Positions 35,601 to 44,419 of a stretch of DNA of 64,000 nt are shown one piece after another. The position numbers and the translations under genes were made by a program. The notes beneath the pieces are model-generated. The model was not told the origin of the DNA. It made no database searches and saw only the letters and a list, made by a program, of their open reading frames with translations. Origin of the DNA: Podocnemis expansa (Eukaryota; Chordata; Testudines; Podocnemididae); NCBI GenBank assembly GCA_007922195.1, contig ML682130.1:41199-105198 (forward strand), read 5' to 3'. Position 1 is the first letter of the stretch, and each line of letters opens with the position of its first letter.

Positions 35601-38071
35601 GGCCAGCCAATAACATCTCCAGCTGCTGCTGGCCATGCAAGAGTTAAAGCTCTGATCCCAGCACCCAGGATTGCAAACCCTCAGTAAACTTATGGACAGT
35701 CAGTCAAAAATGTATAGTTTAATAATATCAGTAAATTCATAAATAAATCAAAATGTCTGTAAAATAGGGTAGAAATAAAACAAATTACATGTTGACATTG
35801 ATTGTCATCAGTCAGAATCCCTTCTTGTATCATAAAATGACACTGACCATGACTTTCTCATTTCAATAATCACACACACCCAAAGAACCTGACTGATCTA
35901 TTAACTGCAACTCAAACAATTGCGTAATTCGAAACTCCTCAGGTATAGAAAAGGGCAAGTAAATACACACTTATTACTATATAGTTTACGGTGTTCTTAG
36001 TCATCAGTGAAAAACATATTGTGTCAGAAAAAAAAATCAACTTCAGATCTTCCTGTTAGTAAAAACCAAAATGCAAGGTTGGCAACCCTGCACGCACCAC
36101 AGCTGGAAATGCACACAGGCTCCCTCAATCCTGAGCCAAGGCCTTTTATCTGCAACTGCAGCTCACTCCATCTGGGCTATGGGCAGCAGCGCTCGCCTTA
36201 CTCCTCTGCCTCTCTCCTGACCTGAGTCCTGGCTGCAAGTATGGCACAAGGGGCAGGAGCAGATCCTCCATGCACACTGGAAGAAGAAAGACTCTGAGCC
36301 AAGTAGACTAAGATACTGGGGTTTGGGGACACGTGAAGGGGGCGTTCTGGGTGAGGCCATCTGCTGGAGCATTAGGAAGCGTTGGTGTGTGGATTTAGGT
36401 GTGGGTGCATCTGCTGTATGGTTGAGATTGGCTCCTGGGGCATTAGAGGAGTGGTTGTGGGTCTAACAAAGGGAACGGGCGTGGAGTGAGATTTTTTGGA
36501 TAGCTGGACAGGGCCGGGGAGGTGGAAAGGCGGTCTGTTGAGAGGCTGACTAAGCAGATAGGGTGTCAGGGTCTCTGGGGAGGGGACCTGGGGAGATGTG
36601 GGTTCTGGGATCACTTGCAGGCATGGTGGTGGTTGTGGGCGCCAGTGCCAGAAGTGGTTGGGAACACTTCTAGAAACTTTCCAGTGCCCTTGATCTATAA
36701 TGGGACCCCTCTCCCTGCCAACCTGGATCAGATCAATGGACCTTTCTAGCCTGATATTTATCCTCCACACACACTCATCTCCTTTCCTACTACCCTAAAT
36801 CATACCTATGGTCTCATCTTGGCCTGTATCCTAATTCCCTACATCAGATCAGTTGGCCCATCTTGCCCAATATCTGCCCTCCTGTCACCCTGCATCAAAC
36901 TAGTGGGCTATCTAGCATGGTATCAGGTCTCTGAGAGCGGCCAGGGTAGAGCATTTCAGAGGAAAGAACAAGAAACTCCACAACGATTTATCTGTCTACC
37001 ACACATGCCCTCCATCTGTCTGTCCTGTCTCCACTCATCGTCTTCCTCTGATCTCCATACAGCTCTGCCTATCTAAGTCAACCATCAGTCCAACCTCCAT
37101 GCTTGGCCCTCAATGTGAGCTCTCTTTGCCCTGGTTGTGGCTGTGGACTGCATTCCTCCCCTGCTAAGGCAAGTTTCATGCCAGCTAAACCCCGCTCAGC
37201 TTTTTGTTTGCCCACTTCATCTAGGAAGCACCTGCAGTTGTGGAAACTCTTTGAACTGAAACAAACCATACCCAACTTGGAATAACCCAGGTAGCATATC
37301 CTCCATCCTTTCCTCCTACTCCTTTGTCCCCACTTCCCAGCCACCCCACTGCCAGGATGGGTTGGGAGCTCCTGGTACCTGCCTCAGTCTAAGTGGAGGC
37401 TGGGGCAAAGAGTGGGGCTGCTGGGGGCCACATGTCAAAGTATGTTTTGGGCACCAGGATCAGCTTAATCTAGCCCTGCTCACTGGCACTCCTGAACCTC
37501 AGCCACGCACAGCTGCAGGACTAAGCAGACCCTCCAAGGTCCAGTGAGAGACCCCTCACCACTGCCACTGGGTCCCCCACCAGCCTGTCCCTAGTGATCT
37601 CGGGTCACAGAAAGCACAAGGGCTCTACCCAGACACAGGGGCACTCTCTCCTGCATGCCCTCCTGCTGCGCTGAGGAGCTCTCGACATTTTACCTGCTGC
37701 ATCTGGGGATCCTGCCCCATGAACTCGATTCCACTCAGCGTGCTGGATCTGGAGCGTACATCCTGGTTCTGCTCCTGGTCCTGGAGCTGGGACTGGGACT
37801 GGCTCTCGTCTCTGGAGGGAAACCTCTGCACAATTCCCACAACGTTAGCCAGCAACTTGTTCTGGCGGAAGCTGGGTTTTCGGAAAGGCTGGCGGCACAG
37901 GGGGCACCGTCTCAGCTCCTCCTCCTTCTCCAACACGTCCCAGTGCTGGTTGATGCAGCCCTCACAGTAGCTGTGCCCGCAGTCCAACGTGACGGGTGTC
38001 TGCATGTACTGAGTGCAGATGGAGCAGGTAACTTCCAACTGCAGCTCTTCCACCAGCTTGGACTCAGCCAT
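14034..38071 (-). CDS. TRIM-like gene: RING, coiled coil, PRY-SPRY (fragmentary model)
   Basis: Visible exons on the minus strand are 37694-38071 (RING), 29444-29531, 19406-19552 (or from 19531), 18958-18980 (23-bp micro-exon) and 14034-14557 (PRY-SPRY, ends TGA). The order and the 23-bp exon match TRIM39/TRIM7/RFP-type genes. RING proteins of this type are E3 ubiquitin ligases; the SPRY domain binds targets. Odd points: the RING exon is followed by a Gln/Ser linker and no B-box was found anywhere. Exon 2 ends in phase 1 while the next visible exon is phase 0. The micro-exon ends in phase 2 while the SPRY exon needs phase 1, so the usual exon of about 116 bp between them is missing or unrecognised. 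Either exons are undetected or the gene is decaying. I cannot name a human orthologue. Confidence 0.7.
14589..14625 (+). repeat. (GATA)n microsatellite
   Basis: About nine GATA units, lying in the intron within 40 bases of the PRY-SPRY acceptor (minus-strand reading). Confidence 0.95.
15063..15545 (-). mobile_element. CR1 LINE fragment, antisense
   Basis: Antisense CR1 3' region with the phrases CATAAGAATGGCTATACTGG, GGTCCATCTAGCCCAGTATC, CCACAGGCTGACAGTGC and TCTCTATCATATCCCCC. It lies in the intron upstream of the SPRY exon. Confidence 0.85.
15546..18957. other. TRIM-like gene intron; no exon recognised
   Basis: The expected exon of about 116 bp (length of form 3n+2) that should bridge the micro-exon and the SPRY exon was searched for and not found. 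A loose tandem repeat of CAGCCACTCACTGGCTCCC-like units lies at about 16845-16990. Confidence 0.5.
18958..18980 (-). CDS. 23-bp micro-exon of the TRIM-like gene
   Basis: The acceptor CATCTGGTTCAG opens at 18980 and the donor GTAAGG follows 18958. The 23 bases encode DEDITLS plus two bases of the next codon (AG, Arg or Ser). TRIM39-type genes have a 23-bp exon at this point, usually reading D-x-x-x-TLSR, so both length and content fit. Confidence 0.85.
19406..19552 (-). CDS. coiled-coil exon of the TRIM-like gene
   Basis: The donor (GAGGAGCAG|GTGAG) is clear at 19406. Two acceptors are possible, 19552 (TCTCTAAG) or 19531 (CATTGCAG); both keep phase 0. The product contains HLRLFLHDGQQMILQKLQEM and an acidic Lys/Glu tail ending DLEEQ. 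This resembles the LxxFLxxQExxLLxxLxEL heptads of TRIM coiled coils. At 126 or 147 bp it is shorter than the usual 231 bp. Confidence 0.8.
19600..22130. other. TRIM-like gene intron, unidentified, CpG-bearing
   Basis: This 2.5-kb stretch has more CpG than its surroundings and several short frames (for example minus-strand 20325-20627 and 20809-21126). None shows a recognisable domain. It may be a decayed retroelement on the minus strand, but I cannot identify one. Confidence 0.35.
22137..22553 (+). repeat. DIRS-type terminal unit, extra copy
   Basis: Direct repeat of 27998-28408. It contains GGTAGGTTACTTACCAGTAA and its mirror GGTTACTGATAAGTAACCTA at either end of an inner part of about 300 bp. 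Inverted arms of roughly 55 bp surround a core with ACATATATAGCC and CCTCTTCTGACAGGC. Confidence 0.7.
22620..22660 (+). repeat. (TC)n and poly-C low-complexity tract
   Basis: A CT-repeat runs directly into a C-run just inside the extra DIRS terminal unit. Confidence 0.9.
23384..24503 (+). pseudogene. DIRS gag N-terminal region, Pro/Ser/Arg-rich, broken
   Basis: Low-complexity Pro, Ser and Arg coding sequence in overlapping frames. It includes a run of Gln-Ser-Pro-Pro-Ala repeats and a segment around RRGKPAFISKACVHC. Frame changes and at least one stop break it. Antisense frames are open only because of the 72-bp repeat. Confidence 0.5.
23610..23845 (+). repeat. 72-bp tandem repeat inside gag
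   Basis: The phrase GGCTCATCATAGCC recurs at 23673, 23745 and 23817, an exact 72-bp period (24 codons), so reading frame is preserved across units. The units are about 85-90% alike by eye. Confidence 0.9.
24549..25154 (+). pseudogene. DIRS gag core, related to the LAP2-alpha-specific domain
   Basis: An open stretch of 201 codons ending TAA. Landmarks are LLGRKVYSSSDFQLRVANNQ, a NVWESVAKF motif, AVIIHRVAWLREARVPL and QAVLDLPFRGDTLF. The pattern RKVYSSS...LRVANxQAL...LPF(E/D/R)G matches the gag domain of turtle DIRS elements. The C-terminal part of LAP2-alpha in TMPO is known to derive from a DIRS1-like gag. It is probably a fragment of a longer gag, with no cellular role implied. Confidence 0.7.
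25200..27990. other. interior of the DIRS region, coding content not recognised
   Basis: Where a reverse transcriptase and recombinase would be expected there are only short broken frames. A (CAAAAA)n tract lies at 26682-26713. The stretch may be decayed pol or unrelated DNA. Confidence 0.4.
27998..28408 (+). repeat. DIRS-type terminal unit, right end
   Basis: Direct repeat of 22137-22553. It starts TGCTGAAGGCAGAAGAGCCA and contains GGGTTACTCACCAGTAACTG and, inverted, GGACGGTTACTGGTGAGTAA. The tail of one terminus (28060-28100) and the start of an inverted terminus (28120-28165) are joined end to end, like a circle junction. Confidence 0.7.
28410..29440. other. TRIM-like gene intron; nothing recognised
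   Basis: A loose triple repeat of GGCATATAAGGGTGGCAGCT-like words lies at 28480-28640. The rest shows no exon or repeat I recognise. Confidence 0.4.
29444..29531 (-). CDS. exon 2 of the TRIM-like gene
   Basis: The acceptor CTCCCCCTCCAG opens at 29531 and the donor GGCAG|GTGACT closes at 29444. The 88 bp encode ESFRQCLEILKRDLETMLSF and then PCNGEMREAG. This resembles the first coiled-coil exon of TRIM genes (YxxxLxxxLExLxKxxExLLxF, NGExK). That exon is normally 96 bp and phase-neutral; here it is 8 bp shorter and leaves phase 1. A hAT insertion starts 36 bp upstream of the acceptor. Confidence 0.75.
29567..30116. mobile_element. non-autonomous hAT-type element with perfect target duplication
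   Basis: CAGGGGCAAGCAACC at the left and GGTTGCCAACCCCTG at the right are inverted. GAACAGAT is duplicated exactly (29559-29566 and 30117-30124). The interior resembles the copies at 45818 and 48887 (CACCCTCTGTGGTGCCACAG, GCATGCCATGG). No transposase. Confidence 0.93.
30125..30716. other. intron sequence with a MIR-like tail
   Basis: A short (GGGGCA)n run lies at about 30644-30664. The phrase GCGCAATGCCTGGCACAATG at about 30690 resembles the 3' part of a reptile MIR-like SINE. Confidence 0.4.
30725..32695. mobile_element. large non-autonomous hAT-type element, 1971 bp
   Basis: CAGTGGTTCCCAACC and GGTTGGGAACCACTG form perfect inverted ends. ATCTAAAG is duplicated exactly at 30717-30724 and 32696-32703. 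The interior is AT-rich, then G-rich and C-rich from 31780 to 32530, with long spurious frames and no transposase domain. The head of a fold-back SINE lies inside (31730-31785). The right end is shared with the short copy at 62069. Confidence 0.93.
33416..34214. repeat. MITE with GTCTAC-type ends and AT-rich arms
   Basis: GGCTACATCTACATTGC and GCCAGTGTAGACGTAGCC are inverted. The arms are rich in TTCGAAAAA and TTTTGAAAT words in opposing order, so the element can fold extensively. The middle (33890-34000) holds repeats of GGTTCCCTGGCTGCCCTGG. Confidence 0.75.
34293..34697. repeat. MITE built of AAGTCGACTTAA-like words
   Basis: GGGAATGTCTACACTAGGGG at the left faces AACGTAGACATAGCC at the right. 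The interior is a near-continuous run of TTAAGTCGACTT / AAGTCAACTTTA words in both orientations. Confidence 0.8.
34790..34985 (+). repeat. tandem CR1-derived monomers, block 1
   Basis: Units with the phrase GATCAGA...GGGCCCATCTAGCC-like words, for example ATCATGCCAATGGGCCCATG and AGATCAGATTCATGGGCCCA. Related units occur at 35295-35360 and 36690-36935. The words resemble the CR1 segment TGGTCCATCTAGCCCAGTAT. Confidence 0.5.
35031..35280 (-). mobile_element. fold-back SINE-like element with a perfect 94-bp hairpin
   Basis: The arms 35037-35130 and 35142-35235 are exact reverse complements around an 11-base loop. Beyond the right arm is the family head (GACTAGACTAACAAGGCTAT on the plus strand). 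Flanking 13-mers TCACATCAGTAAC (35018-35030) and TCACACCAGTAAC (35281-35293) differ at one base, indicating one retroposition event that inserted the whole fold-back. Confidence 0.92.
35670..36690. other. TRIM-like gene intron; AT-rich then unrecognised
   Basis: The AT-rich part 35690-36060 may be a DNA-transposon remnant, since an ATTGCAAACCCTCAG edge faces AAGGTTGGCAACCCTGC. The remainder shows no known feature, and the proline-rich minus-strand frame at 36372-36770 has no family resemblance. Confidence 0.4.
36690..36940 (+). repeat. tandem CR1-derived monomers, block 2
   Basis: Four or so units of about 55-65 bp with words such as GGATCAGATCAATGGACC, CATCAGATCAGTTGGCCCAT and TGCATCAAACTAGTGGGC. 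Confidence 0.55.
37694..38071 (-). CDS. RING-finger exon of the TRIM-like gene
   Basis: ATG at 38071 (an in-frame ATG four codons earlier, at 38083, is possible) to the donor CAGCAG|GTAAAA at 37694: 126 codons, phase 0. The C3HC4 RING ligands fall at Cys16, Cys19, Cys31, His33, Cys36, Cys39, Cys56 and Cys59, all intact. FRKPSFRQNKLLANVVGIVQ follows as in TRIM proteins. The exon then turns into a Ser/Gln/Asp-rich linker where TRIM genes of this type usually carry a B-box. No B-box cysteines or histidines are present. Confidence 0.93.
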
Positions 38072-38421
38072 AGCAGGGGGCATGCAAGGGACAGATGAAC
38101 TTCTGTGATGTCTGCAGAGTTCAGCTTAGGTCCCTGGCACCCTGCAGCCCAGCTCCCTGGCACCCGGCATTGTGATGCACTGATACCTCAGTAGTGCAGA
38201 TCTTGGACAGCCATATACATGCTTTGCTGTAAGTCTGTTGACAGGAAGATAAATCTGAGGTCAATGCACTGAAATAGTGAACTGAAGGAAGGGTGGGGCT
38301 TGGCAGCTGTGGGAGAGCACATGGTTTGTACAGAGACATCCAGTAGGGGAGGAGCTAGACCTGGAATTTCTCAATAGCTTAGTAGAAAGGAAGAGGGGAT
38401 CAAAGATGATAAAATATAGGT

Positions 38422-38620
38422 AAAACAAACAAGGACTCCTGTGGCACTTCTAAATGACTAACAAATTTATTTATCTCATGAGCTTCTGTGTGAGAAAATC
38501 CCACTTTGTCAGATGCTTCAACATCATCTACAAACTGCCTGACAAAGTGGGAGTTTCTCTCCACAAAAGCTCATGCGATAAATAACTTTGCTAATTTTTA
38601 AGAGCCACAAGACTGCTCGC
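38422..38620. mobile_element. fold-back SINE-like element, older copy
   Basis: AACAAGGACTCCTGTGGCAC...CATGAGCTTCTGTGTGAG...CCCACTTTGTCAGATGCTTC is followed by its diverged reverse complement (CTGACAAAGTGGGAGTTTCT...AAAAGCTCATGCGATAAATA). Same architecture as 35031-35280 but many mismatches. Confidence 0.8.
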
Positions 38621-38629
38621 TTATTAGTG

Positions 38630-39540
38630 TCAAAAGTGAAATTCCTGCAAGCTGCATGGAAACTTTTTAAAGACACCATAGCAAAGGCTCAATTTAAATG
38701 TATATCCCAAATTAAGAAACATAGTAAAAGGACCAAAAAAGGGCTATGGTGGCTAAACAATGAAGTAAAAGAAACCGTTAGAGATGAAAAGGCAACCTTT
38801 AAAACATTGGAATGCTAAATCATATTGAGGAAAAATAGAAAGGACCATAGATTCTGGCAAGTGAAGTGGAAAAAAATAATTAGGCAGGCCAAAAAAGAAT
38901 GTGAAGAACCTACCCAAAAACTCAAAAAGTATCAGCAAAATTAATTTTAAGTACATCGGGACCAGGAAACAGTAAACACTAAACAACCACAGGGGCTCTG
39001 GCTAATCAAGAGGAGGAGCACTCAAGGAAAATAAGGCTATTGCAGAGAAACAAAAAGAATTCTTTGCATCAGTCTTTCAGGTGAGGATGTGAGGGAGATT
39101 CCCAAACCTGAGTCATTCTTTCTTGGTGAAATTTCTGAAGAATTGTCCCAGACTGAGATGACAGACATTAGAGGAGCTTTTGAAAAACATTGATCAAATA
39201 AGCACTAATAAGTCATCACTTAATGAGCAGCAGCAGTCCAAAAAGCAAACAAAATATTGAGTCATTAAGAAAGGGAAGACAATAAGAAAATATCATATTG
39301 CATCTTTATAAATCCATGGTATGCTCACATCTTGAATGCTGCATGCAGATCTGATCATCCCATCTCAAAAAAGATATATTGGAATTGGAAAAGGTACAGA
39401 AAAGGACAACAAAAACAATTGGGGGTATGGAACAGCTTCCATATGAGGACACATTAATAAGACTGGGGCTTTTCAGCTTGGAAAAGAGACAATTAAGGGG
39501 AGATATGAGCAAGAAAAACCTTAGTTTCATATACACTGAC
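38630..39540 (+). mobile_element. CR1 LINE fragment, sense
   Basis: A decayed CR1 open frame at 38630-39180, encoding a KTKKGLWWLNNEVKETVRD-like stretch of the linker between endonuclease and reverse transcriptase. A 3' segment at 39290-39540 follows, with GTACAGAAAAGGACAACAAA and CTTTTCAGCTTGGAAAAGAG. The reverse transcriptase core is missing between them. Confidence 0.85.
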
Positions 39541-40118
39541 TTGCAGGATCCATGGTTGGTGTGTCTGCAGCCTCAGCAGACTTCATTTGTGCACTGAAAT
39601 GTACAGAAATATTTGCTGTCTTTCTAATTTCAAAGTCCCACTCATTCTGTTAATTTATGGTAGAACTTTGCAGTGCATTGCCTATTGGTTTTTGCACCTT
39701 ACACTCCCACATCCCAATCCCATTTTTGCCACTTAGTCACTTTCTGGTTCTGGAGAATAACATCTTTGTGCGTTCACTGTGCACACTGCAGAATGTATAG
39801 CAGGACTGAAAATAAAAGTTGCTTGTGAATGCATAGCAAGCGCCACATAAACCAGGAAACAGCCATATTTAGACGTGTGGGAAGCATCACACGGCCCTCA
39901 GCAGCACCCAAAGCTCTAGGCCCGGAGCACAGGCCAGTGCAGACGATTACTGTAACTGACTGCTCAAGTGCTTTTTCAAAGTCTCCTTCAATCGCATGCT
40001 TTTTTGTCTGACTGTACGGTCAGCAGATAGTAGCTCCACCTCCACACCTGCAGCAACTCCCCCACCCCACCACCTTTGCCTCTCTGCAGAAGTGCTGCTC
40101 TTTAGAGTTAGGGTAGAA
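39541..40118. other. intergenic, nothing recognised
   Basis: No exon or repeat end is visible up to the hAT copy. Confidence 0.4.
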
Positions 40119-40393
40119 CAGGGATTTGCAACCCAAAAGATAAGAGTCATTTTTAAAAATTCATTCAATAACCAAGTGTTTTGAGAGCCACAAAGGGTGT
40201 AGCCTCCTGGAGGTGGGTGAAGGGAGGTGGGTCAGGGTGCCTGCTGCAGGGTCCCCCATGGCAAAGGGGAGCCCAGGGCCTGGGCCTGGCTGTCCCCAGG
40301 GCCCCCCATGGGGGGAGCGGGCAGAACAAGTAGCTGCAAAGGGGCAGCCAAAGTACTGCATGTGGCTCTGTAGCTGCAGGTTGCAAGCCCCTG
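40119..40393. mobile_element. non-autonomous hAT-type element, 275 bp
   Basis: CAGGGATTTGCAACC and GGTTGCAAGCCCCTG are inverted. The flanks GGGTAGAA (40111-40118) and GAGTAGAG (40394-40401) match at six of eight. Confidence 0.82.
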
Positions 40394-41780
40394 GAGTAGA
40401 GATTCAGGACACAGACTCCAAATGTCTTCTCCCCAAAAACACACCGACACTCTTCTCCCAATCTCACCTTTTCCTGGTGTTCTTCCCATGGTGCCACATA
40501 CCTTCCCCTGCCCACCCATTCCCTCCAGGCCCCATGTAACCCAAGTCCCACACACCTTTCCCCCAGCCCCTAGGCCCTGTGCATCTCACCTCCAGGCTCA
40601 TGCACCATCCCCTGCCCTCCACAGGCCCTGTGAATCTCAGCCCTTGCCTGAGCCCCTTTCCCTGCCTCCATCCAGATCCTGAGTGCCCCTGTCAAGGCTG
40701 TTTCCCCACTCTGGCACTCTGAGTGCAGAAAGTGGAGACTTGCAACAAGCCTTAAAACCCACTGGCCTTAAAGCCTGGTATTAAAACTCCCCATGGCCAC
40801 CAATTCCTGGCCTTCAAGTGGCATTGCTGCCACCACCCGAATGCAAAAACCTCTTGAAAACCAGGAAGGTGCACTTGGGAATTCCTTCCTGTGAGGTACC
40901 CTCAATCACTTTTATTCCTCTCTCAGGAGAGTAACTGAACCCCAGATGGGATATCAGCTGGAACTGGAACAGAATCCCCTTTAGTAGCTGGCTGTGCAGT
41001 CTGAGGCACATGCACACAAACCTCTTCCCTTTCAGGACACAAAACCAGAGCTTACTTAAAAGGTAAAATCTTTAATTAAAAAGAACTGATAAGAAACACA
41101 GAGTTGCTTCTCTGGGATTTAACTTAAATAGTTACAGGGGAGGGAGAGGGGGTACATGTGCTCAGCACAGAGAAATCCAAAAACAAACCAAGACAAAGAA
41201 ATACCCTGACTGCACCTAAGTAAACATTCCCTGTTCTTCTCACAGTTGGTCAGTAACAAACTTAGCTTATCTTTGGTAAGGATGTTGCTGGATTCTTCTT
41301 CAGGCCTTCCTACCTGGCCTCCTCCTGATCCTTCCAGGAGCTCTGCTGCATCCAAACAGGAACAGGCAAGGCTGCTGCTCCAATTCAAAAACCCGCACTT
41401 TGTTCCTATTGGCTGTCCTGGGACTCAGTGAGCAGAGTGTTAACCCTTCCTCCCCAAGGGTTACTACAGCTCTCCCCCCCACCCCCTGGCCCAGCAGTTA
41501 TGGTTGCCATAGCTCTAGGTTAAGCCAGGAGATGCGGAGCCTGCTCCCTCCCTGCACAGGCAGCATTTACATTTCCCACCCTGCTCCATCCTGGGATGTG
41601 TACCTGGGAGTGCAGTAGGGTGGAAGACTTAAAATGACCCCGCCAGCCTCAGCTCCCAGGGGTGGCTTGGTGCACTCCCTGGCACATTTGGGTCCCACAC
41701 CCCATGCACCCATGTCCAGTGATGCCCCTGCCTCTCAGATATTATGTAGGACACAGCAGACAGATATAACCACTGGGATC
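40394..41780. other. intergenic, nothing recognised
   Basis: C-rich and mixed sequence with short frames only. Confidence 0.4.
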
Positions 41781-41786
41781 TTCTTC

Positions 41787-42450
41787 TCACTGAGGTTCAG
41801 TCGAGTGAGTAAACGCTGCCAGTTCCCTTCCATCTACCAAAGCATATTCAATTGTCATTTTGCCCCTGCAGAATGGGCAGCTGAATCTTTCCTTGGTGTT
41901 ATCAGGGTGGCTAGCATATGACTTCATGAGCCAAGGAAGCAACAGGACGACTGGGTCGTCCAGGGTCACTACTGGCATTTCAACATTACCATTAGTAATC
42001 CACTAGTTGGAAAAGAATGCCCTGCTTGCATCTTTCTGAACAGGCCTGTGGTCTTAAAGACGTGAGCATCATGCATCTCTCCTGACCAGCCTATAGTGAG
42101 ACCAGTAAAGCATTCAATGATTCACCAACATTTAGGTAACAAAACAACAACAAAAAAGGCCTTTTCTGTTGCTGTATTTTGTGACATGATGGGCTAGGGA
42201 AAAAAAGAGGGATGTGGGTGCTACCTGTCAATCCACTGCAATCCAGGAATCCCACCACTGCAGATTCGTCCACTGTGTCCTTCACATTGCTGAGAGTCAC
42301 AGTCCTGTGTAGCAGAAAATGACCAATATCCCCAGACACATGCATGACAATGGCCCCCACTGTGAATTTTTCCATTTCCCCAATGATTTCCTACTGACTG
42401 ATAGGAACCCAGTGTTAAGTTTCCAGTGTGCTCACTTGCTGCTCCACTGT
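41787..42450 (-). pseudogene. PIF/Harbinger transposase relic
   Basis: Two broken minus-strand pieces. The upstream one (42091-42375) reads KFTVGAIVMHVSGDIGHFLL, then VVGFLDCSGLTGSTHIP. This follows the HARBI1-type pattern of a helical lead-in plus GFPxCxGAIDGTHIP, but the catalytic Asp is lost (GLTGSTHIP). The downstream one (41787-41978) reads LLPWLMKSYASHPDNTKERF and RGKMTIEYAL, like the DxAYPLLPWLM...RARMxxExAF end of the domain. Frames are shifted and the middle is missing, so it cannot be active. Confidence 0.75.
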
Positions 42451-42477
42451 CAGGGCAGCTTTCAGTCTGGTGTCCCT

Positions 42478-42864
42478 GGGTATGTCTACACTGGAGACTG
42501 TTAAGTCGACCTAACAAGGTTGACTTTAAGTCAACTTAAAGTGGACCTTGTTAAGTCGACTTAGAGAGTCCACATTCAATACTCCTGTCAACTGCCTGCG
42601 TTCACACTGGTAGGTGCTAGGTCAGCAGAAGAGTGGTGCATTGTGGGTAGCTGAGAACTCTGGGAGGGGGCCTGGAAGCCAATTAGGTCAACTTAAGGGT
42701 TTTCTCTACACTGGCTAAAGTCAACTTAATGAGCTCAACTTAAGAGGTGGTGTTATTAAGTCATCTTAAGGAAGTGCTTAAGAAAAGCCCAGCATGGCCA
42801 CAGGAGTCTGTAGGTCAACTTAACCTTCCTTAAGTCGACCTAAGACTCCAGTGTAAACATACCC
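42478..42864. repeat. MITE with GGGTATGTCTACACT ends
   Basis: GGGTATGTCTACACTGGAGA at the left mirrors CTCCAGTGTAAACATACCC at the right with one mismatch. The interior is rich in TTAAGTCGACTTAA-like words in both orientations. CCT flanks it on both sides, which would suit a 3-bp PIF/Harbinger-type duplication. Confidence 0.85.
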
Positions 42865-44419
42865 CCTGTGAGAGAAGGTGGGGGTAGGCTTGGCTGGGAA
42901 TGTGGGCTTATGCAGTCATTGCTCGTTGTTTCAAACCTGCATTACAATGTGATCCCACCAGTGAGTGCTCGTTTCTTGGGTCCAGAAGCACCACGCCACT
43001 GTCTGAAGCTGTCCTCTGAATGCCAACCCCAGCCTTGAATTGTATTTTGCTGTGTCTCAGAACACTGTCCCAAGAAATCAGCATATCCCCATTGTTGCAG
43101 TACTTTCTGAAGGTCTGCAGATCCCAGAGGATTGTTCATCCTGTGTTTGCAGGTTTCAGGAAAATCAGGCAGAGCTGTGTGAACTCCAGGCTTCTTGCAG
43201 AGGTGGTAGGCATTGAAAAATGCCACAGAGGTTTGTGGCATGAAAAAGGCATGAAAATTATGCAATATGGATGGCATTATGGAATGGAGAAGGTTGTACA
43301 CTGGGAATTTGACCCGTGGAGCCCAGAGATCCTTGAGTGATTTTGTTTTCTATCCCACAACACCATCTTGTAAAAATTTCCCAAAAGGCAGTGTGCTGAA
43401 GGGTAGTGTTGGCTGGCATGCTGAAATAACTACCTGTGGTGCACGGGACTTTACAGCACCATCACTTCTAGTGAGCATGCTGAATGCAAAGCAAGCAGCC
43501 TAGTATGAATGAACTGATGTACTGACTTTGATGGCTGTATGCCTACATAACTTGTGTCTGCCCCAGTTTGTAATGCAACTTTTGTGAGCCTTGCTGACAC
43601 GGTACTTAAGGGGAAGCCTAAAGTATGCAGCAGTCTCAACTTTGGCCTTTTCCATCCCCTAGTAGAGCAGGGCTGGGTAGGAATGAGGAGGCTGAAAAAA
43701 ACCCAGGCAGGAATTGTCCCATGGAGTCCCTAAAATAAAGATGTCCCAGGGCTAATGTGCCCCAGGGCAGCCCAGAACCCAGCACAGCAGCATGGGACAC
43801 ATTTTTCTAAATCTTTTGCTCTGGAGATTTCTCTCTAGTCAGTAACTTTAGCTGGAATTTTTCAAATGAAATTTTGATTATCATAAAAAAGTCCCCATTT
43901 TCAACATTTAAATTTTAAATGTAAAGAAGCTTGCTCTATTCTTACCTTTTTTTGCCAAAAATGTATAATCAGGATTTTTGTTGATGTTCCTCATCTGTTG
44001 TTTATCTTCAAAATAAGAAACTTACAAAAAGATAAAAATTTAAATGATATTTAATTAAAAATGGAAAATAAATAAATAAATAAATCCACTGTGTGATTAA
44101 GCTGAGCAACCATATATTACACAACAGACGACAAAAATAGACAGTTGGTTAGTGGGGGTGGTAAGAGGAAGGAAAAGAAAATAAACAACAAAGTACCCCT
44201 TTTTTTTCTCTTTTGCCACTCTGGAAGGGTCACAACCCTACATTGCTTCATTTGTCTTAACTTTGATTTCACTGGAGTAAAGAAACGTCTGAAAGCATTT
44301 GTGGAATCAGAGCTGAAGAACTTGTATACGCTACAGATGCTTCAGTAGCACAACTACAATATTGAAGCTGTGTTACTGTAGACACTTGCTACATCACCAG
44401 AAGGGTTTCTTTCATCATT
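42865..44419. other. intergenic, with an (AAAT)n tract
   Basis: The minus-strand frame of 119 codons at 42942-43301 has no recognisable family. AAAT repeats lie at 44066-44085. Confidence 0.4.

Noticed and set aside
36372..36770. 132-codon proline-rich minus-strand frame
   Set aside because: No family, no splice sites, and it overlaps CR1-derived tandem sequence.
42942..43301. 119-codon minus-strand frame upstream of the Harbinger relic
   Set aside because: It would be the N-terminal part of the transposase by position, but no motif supports this, so I left it unassigned.
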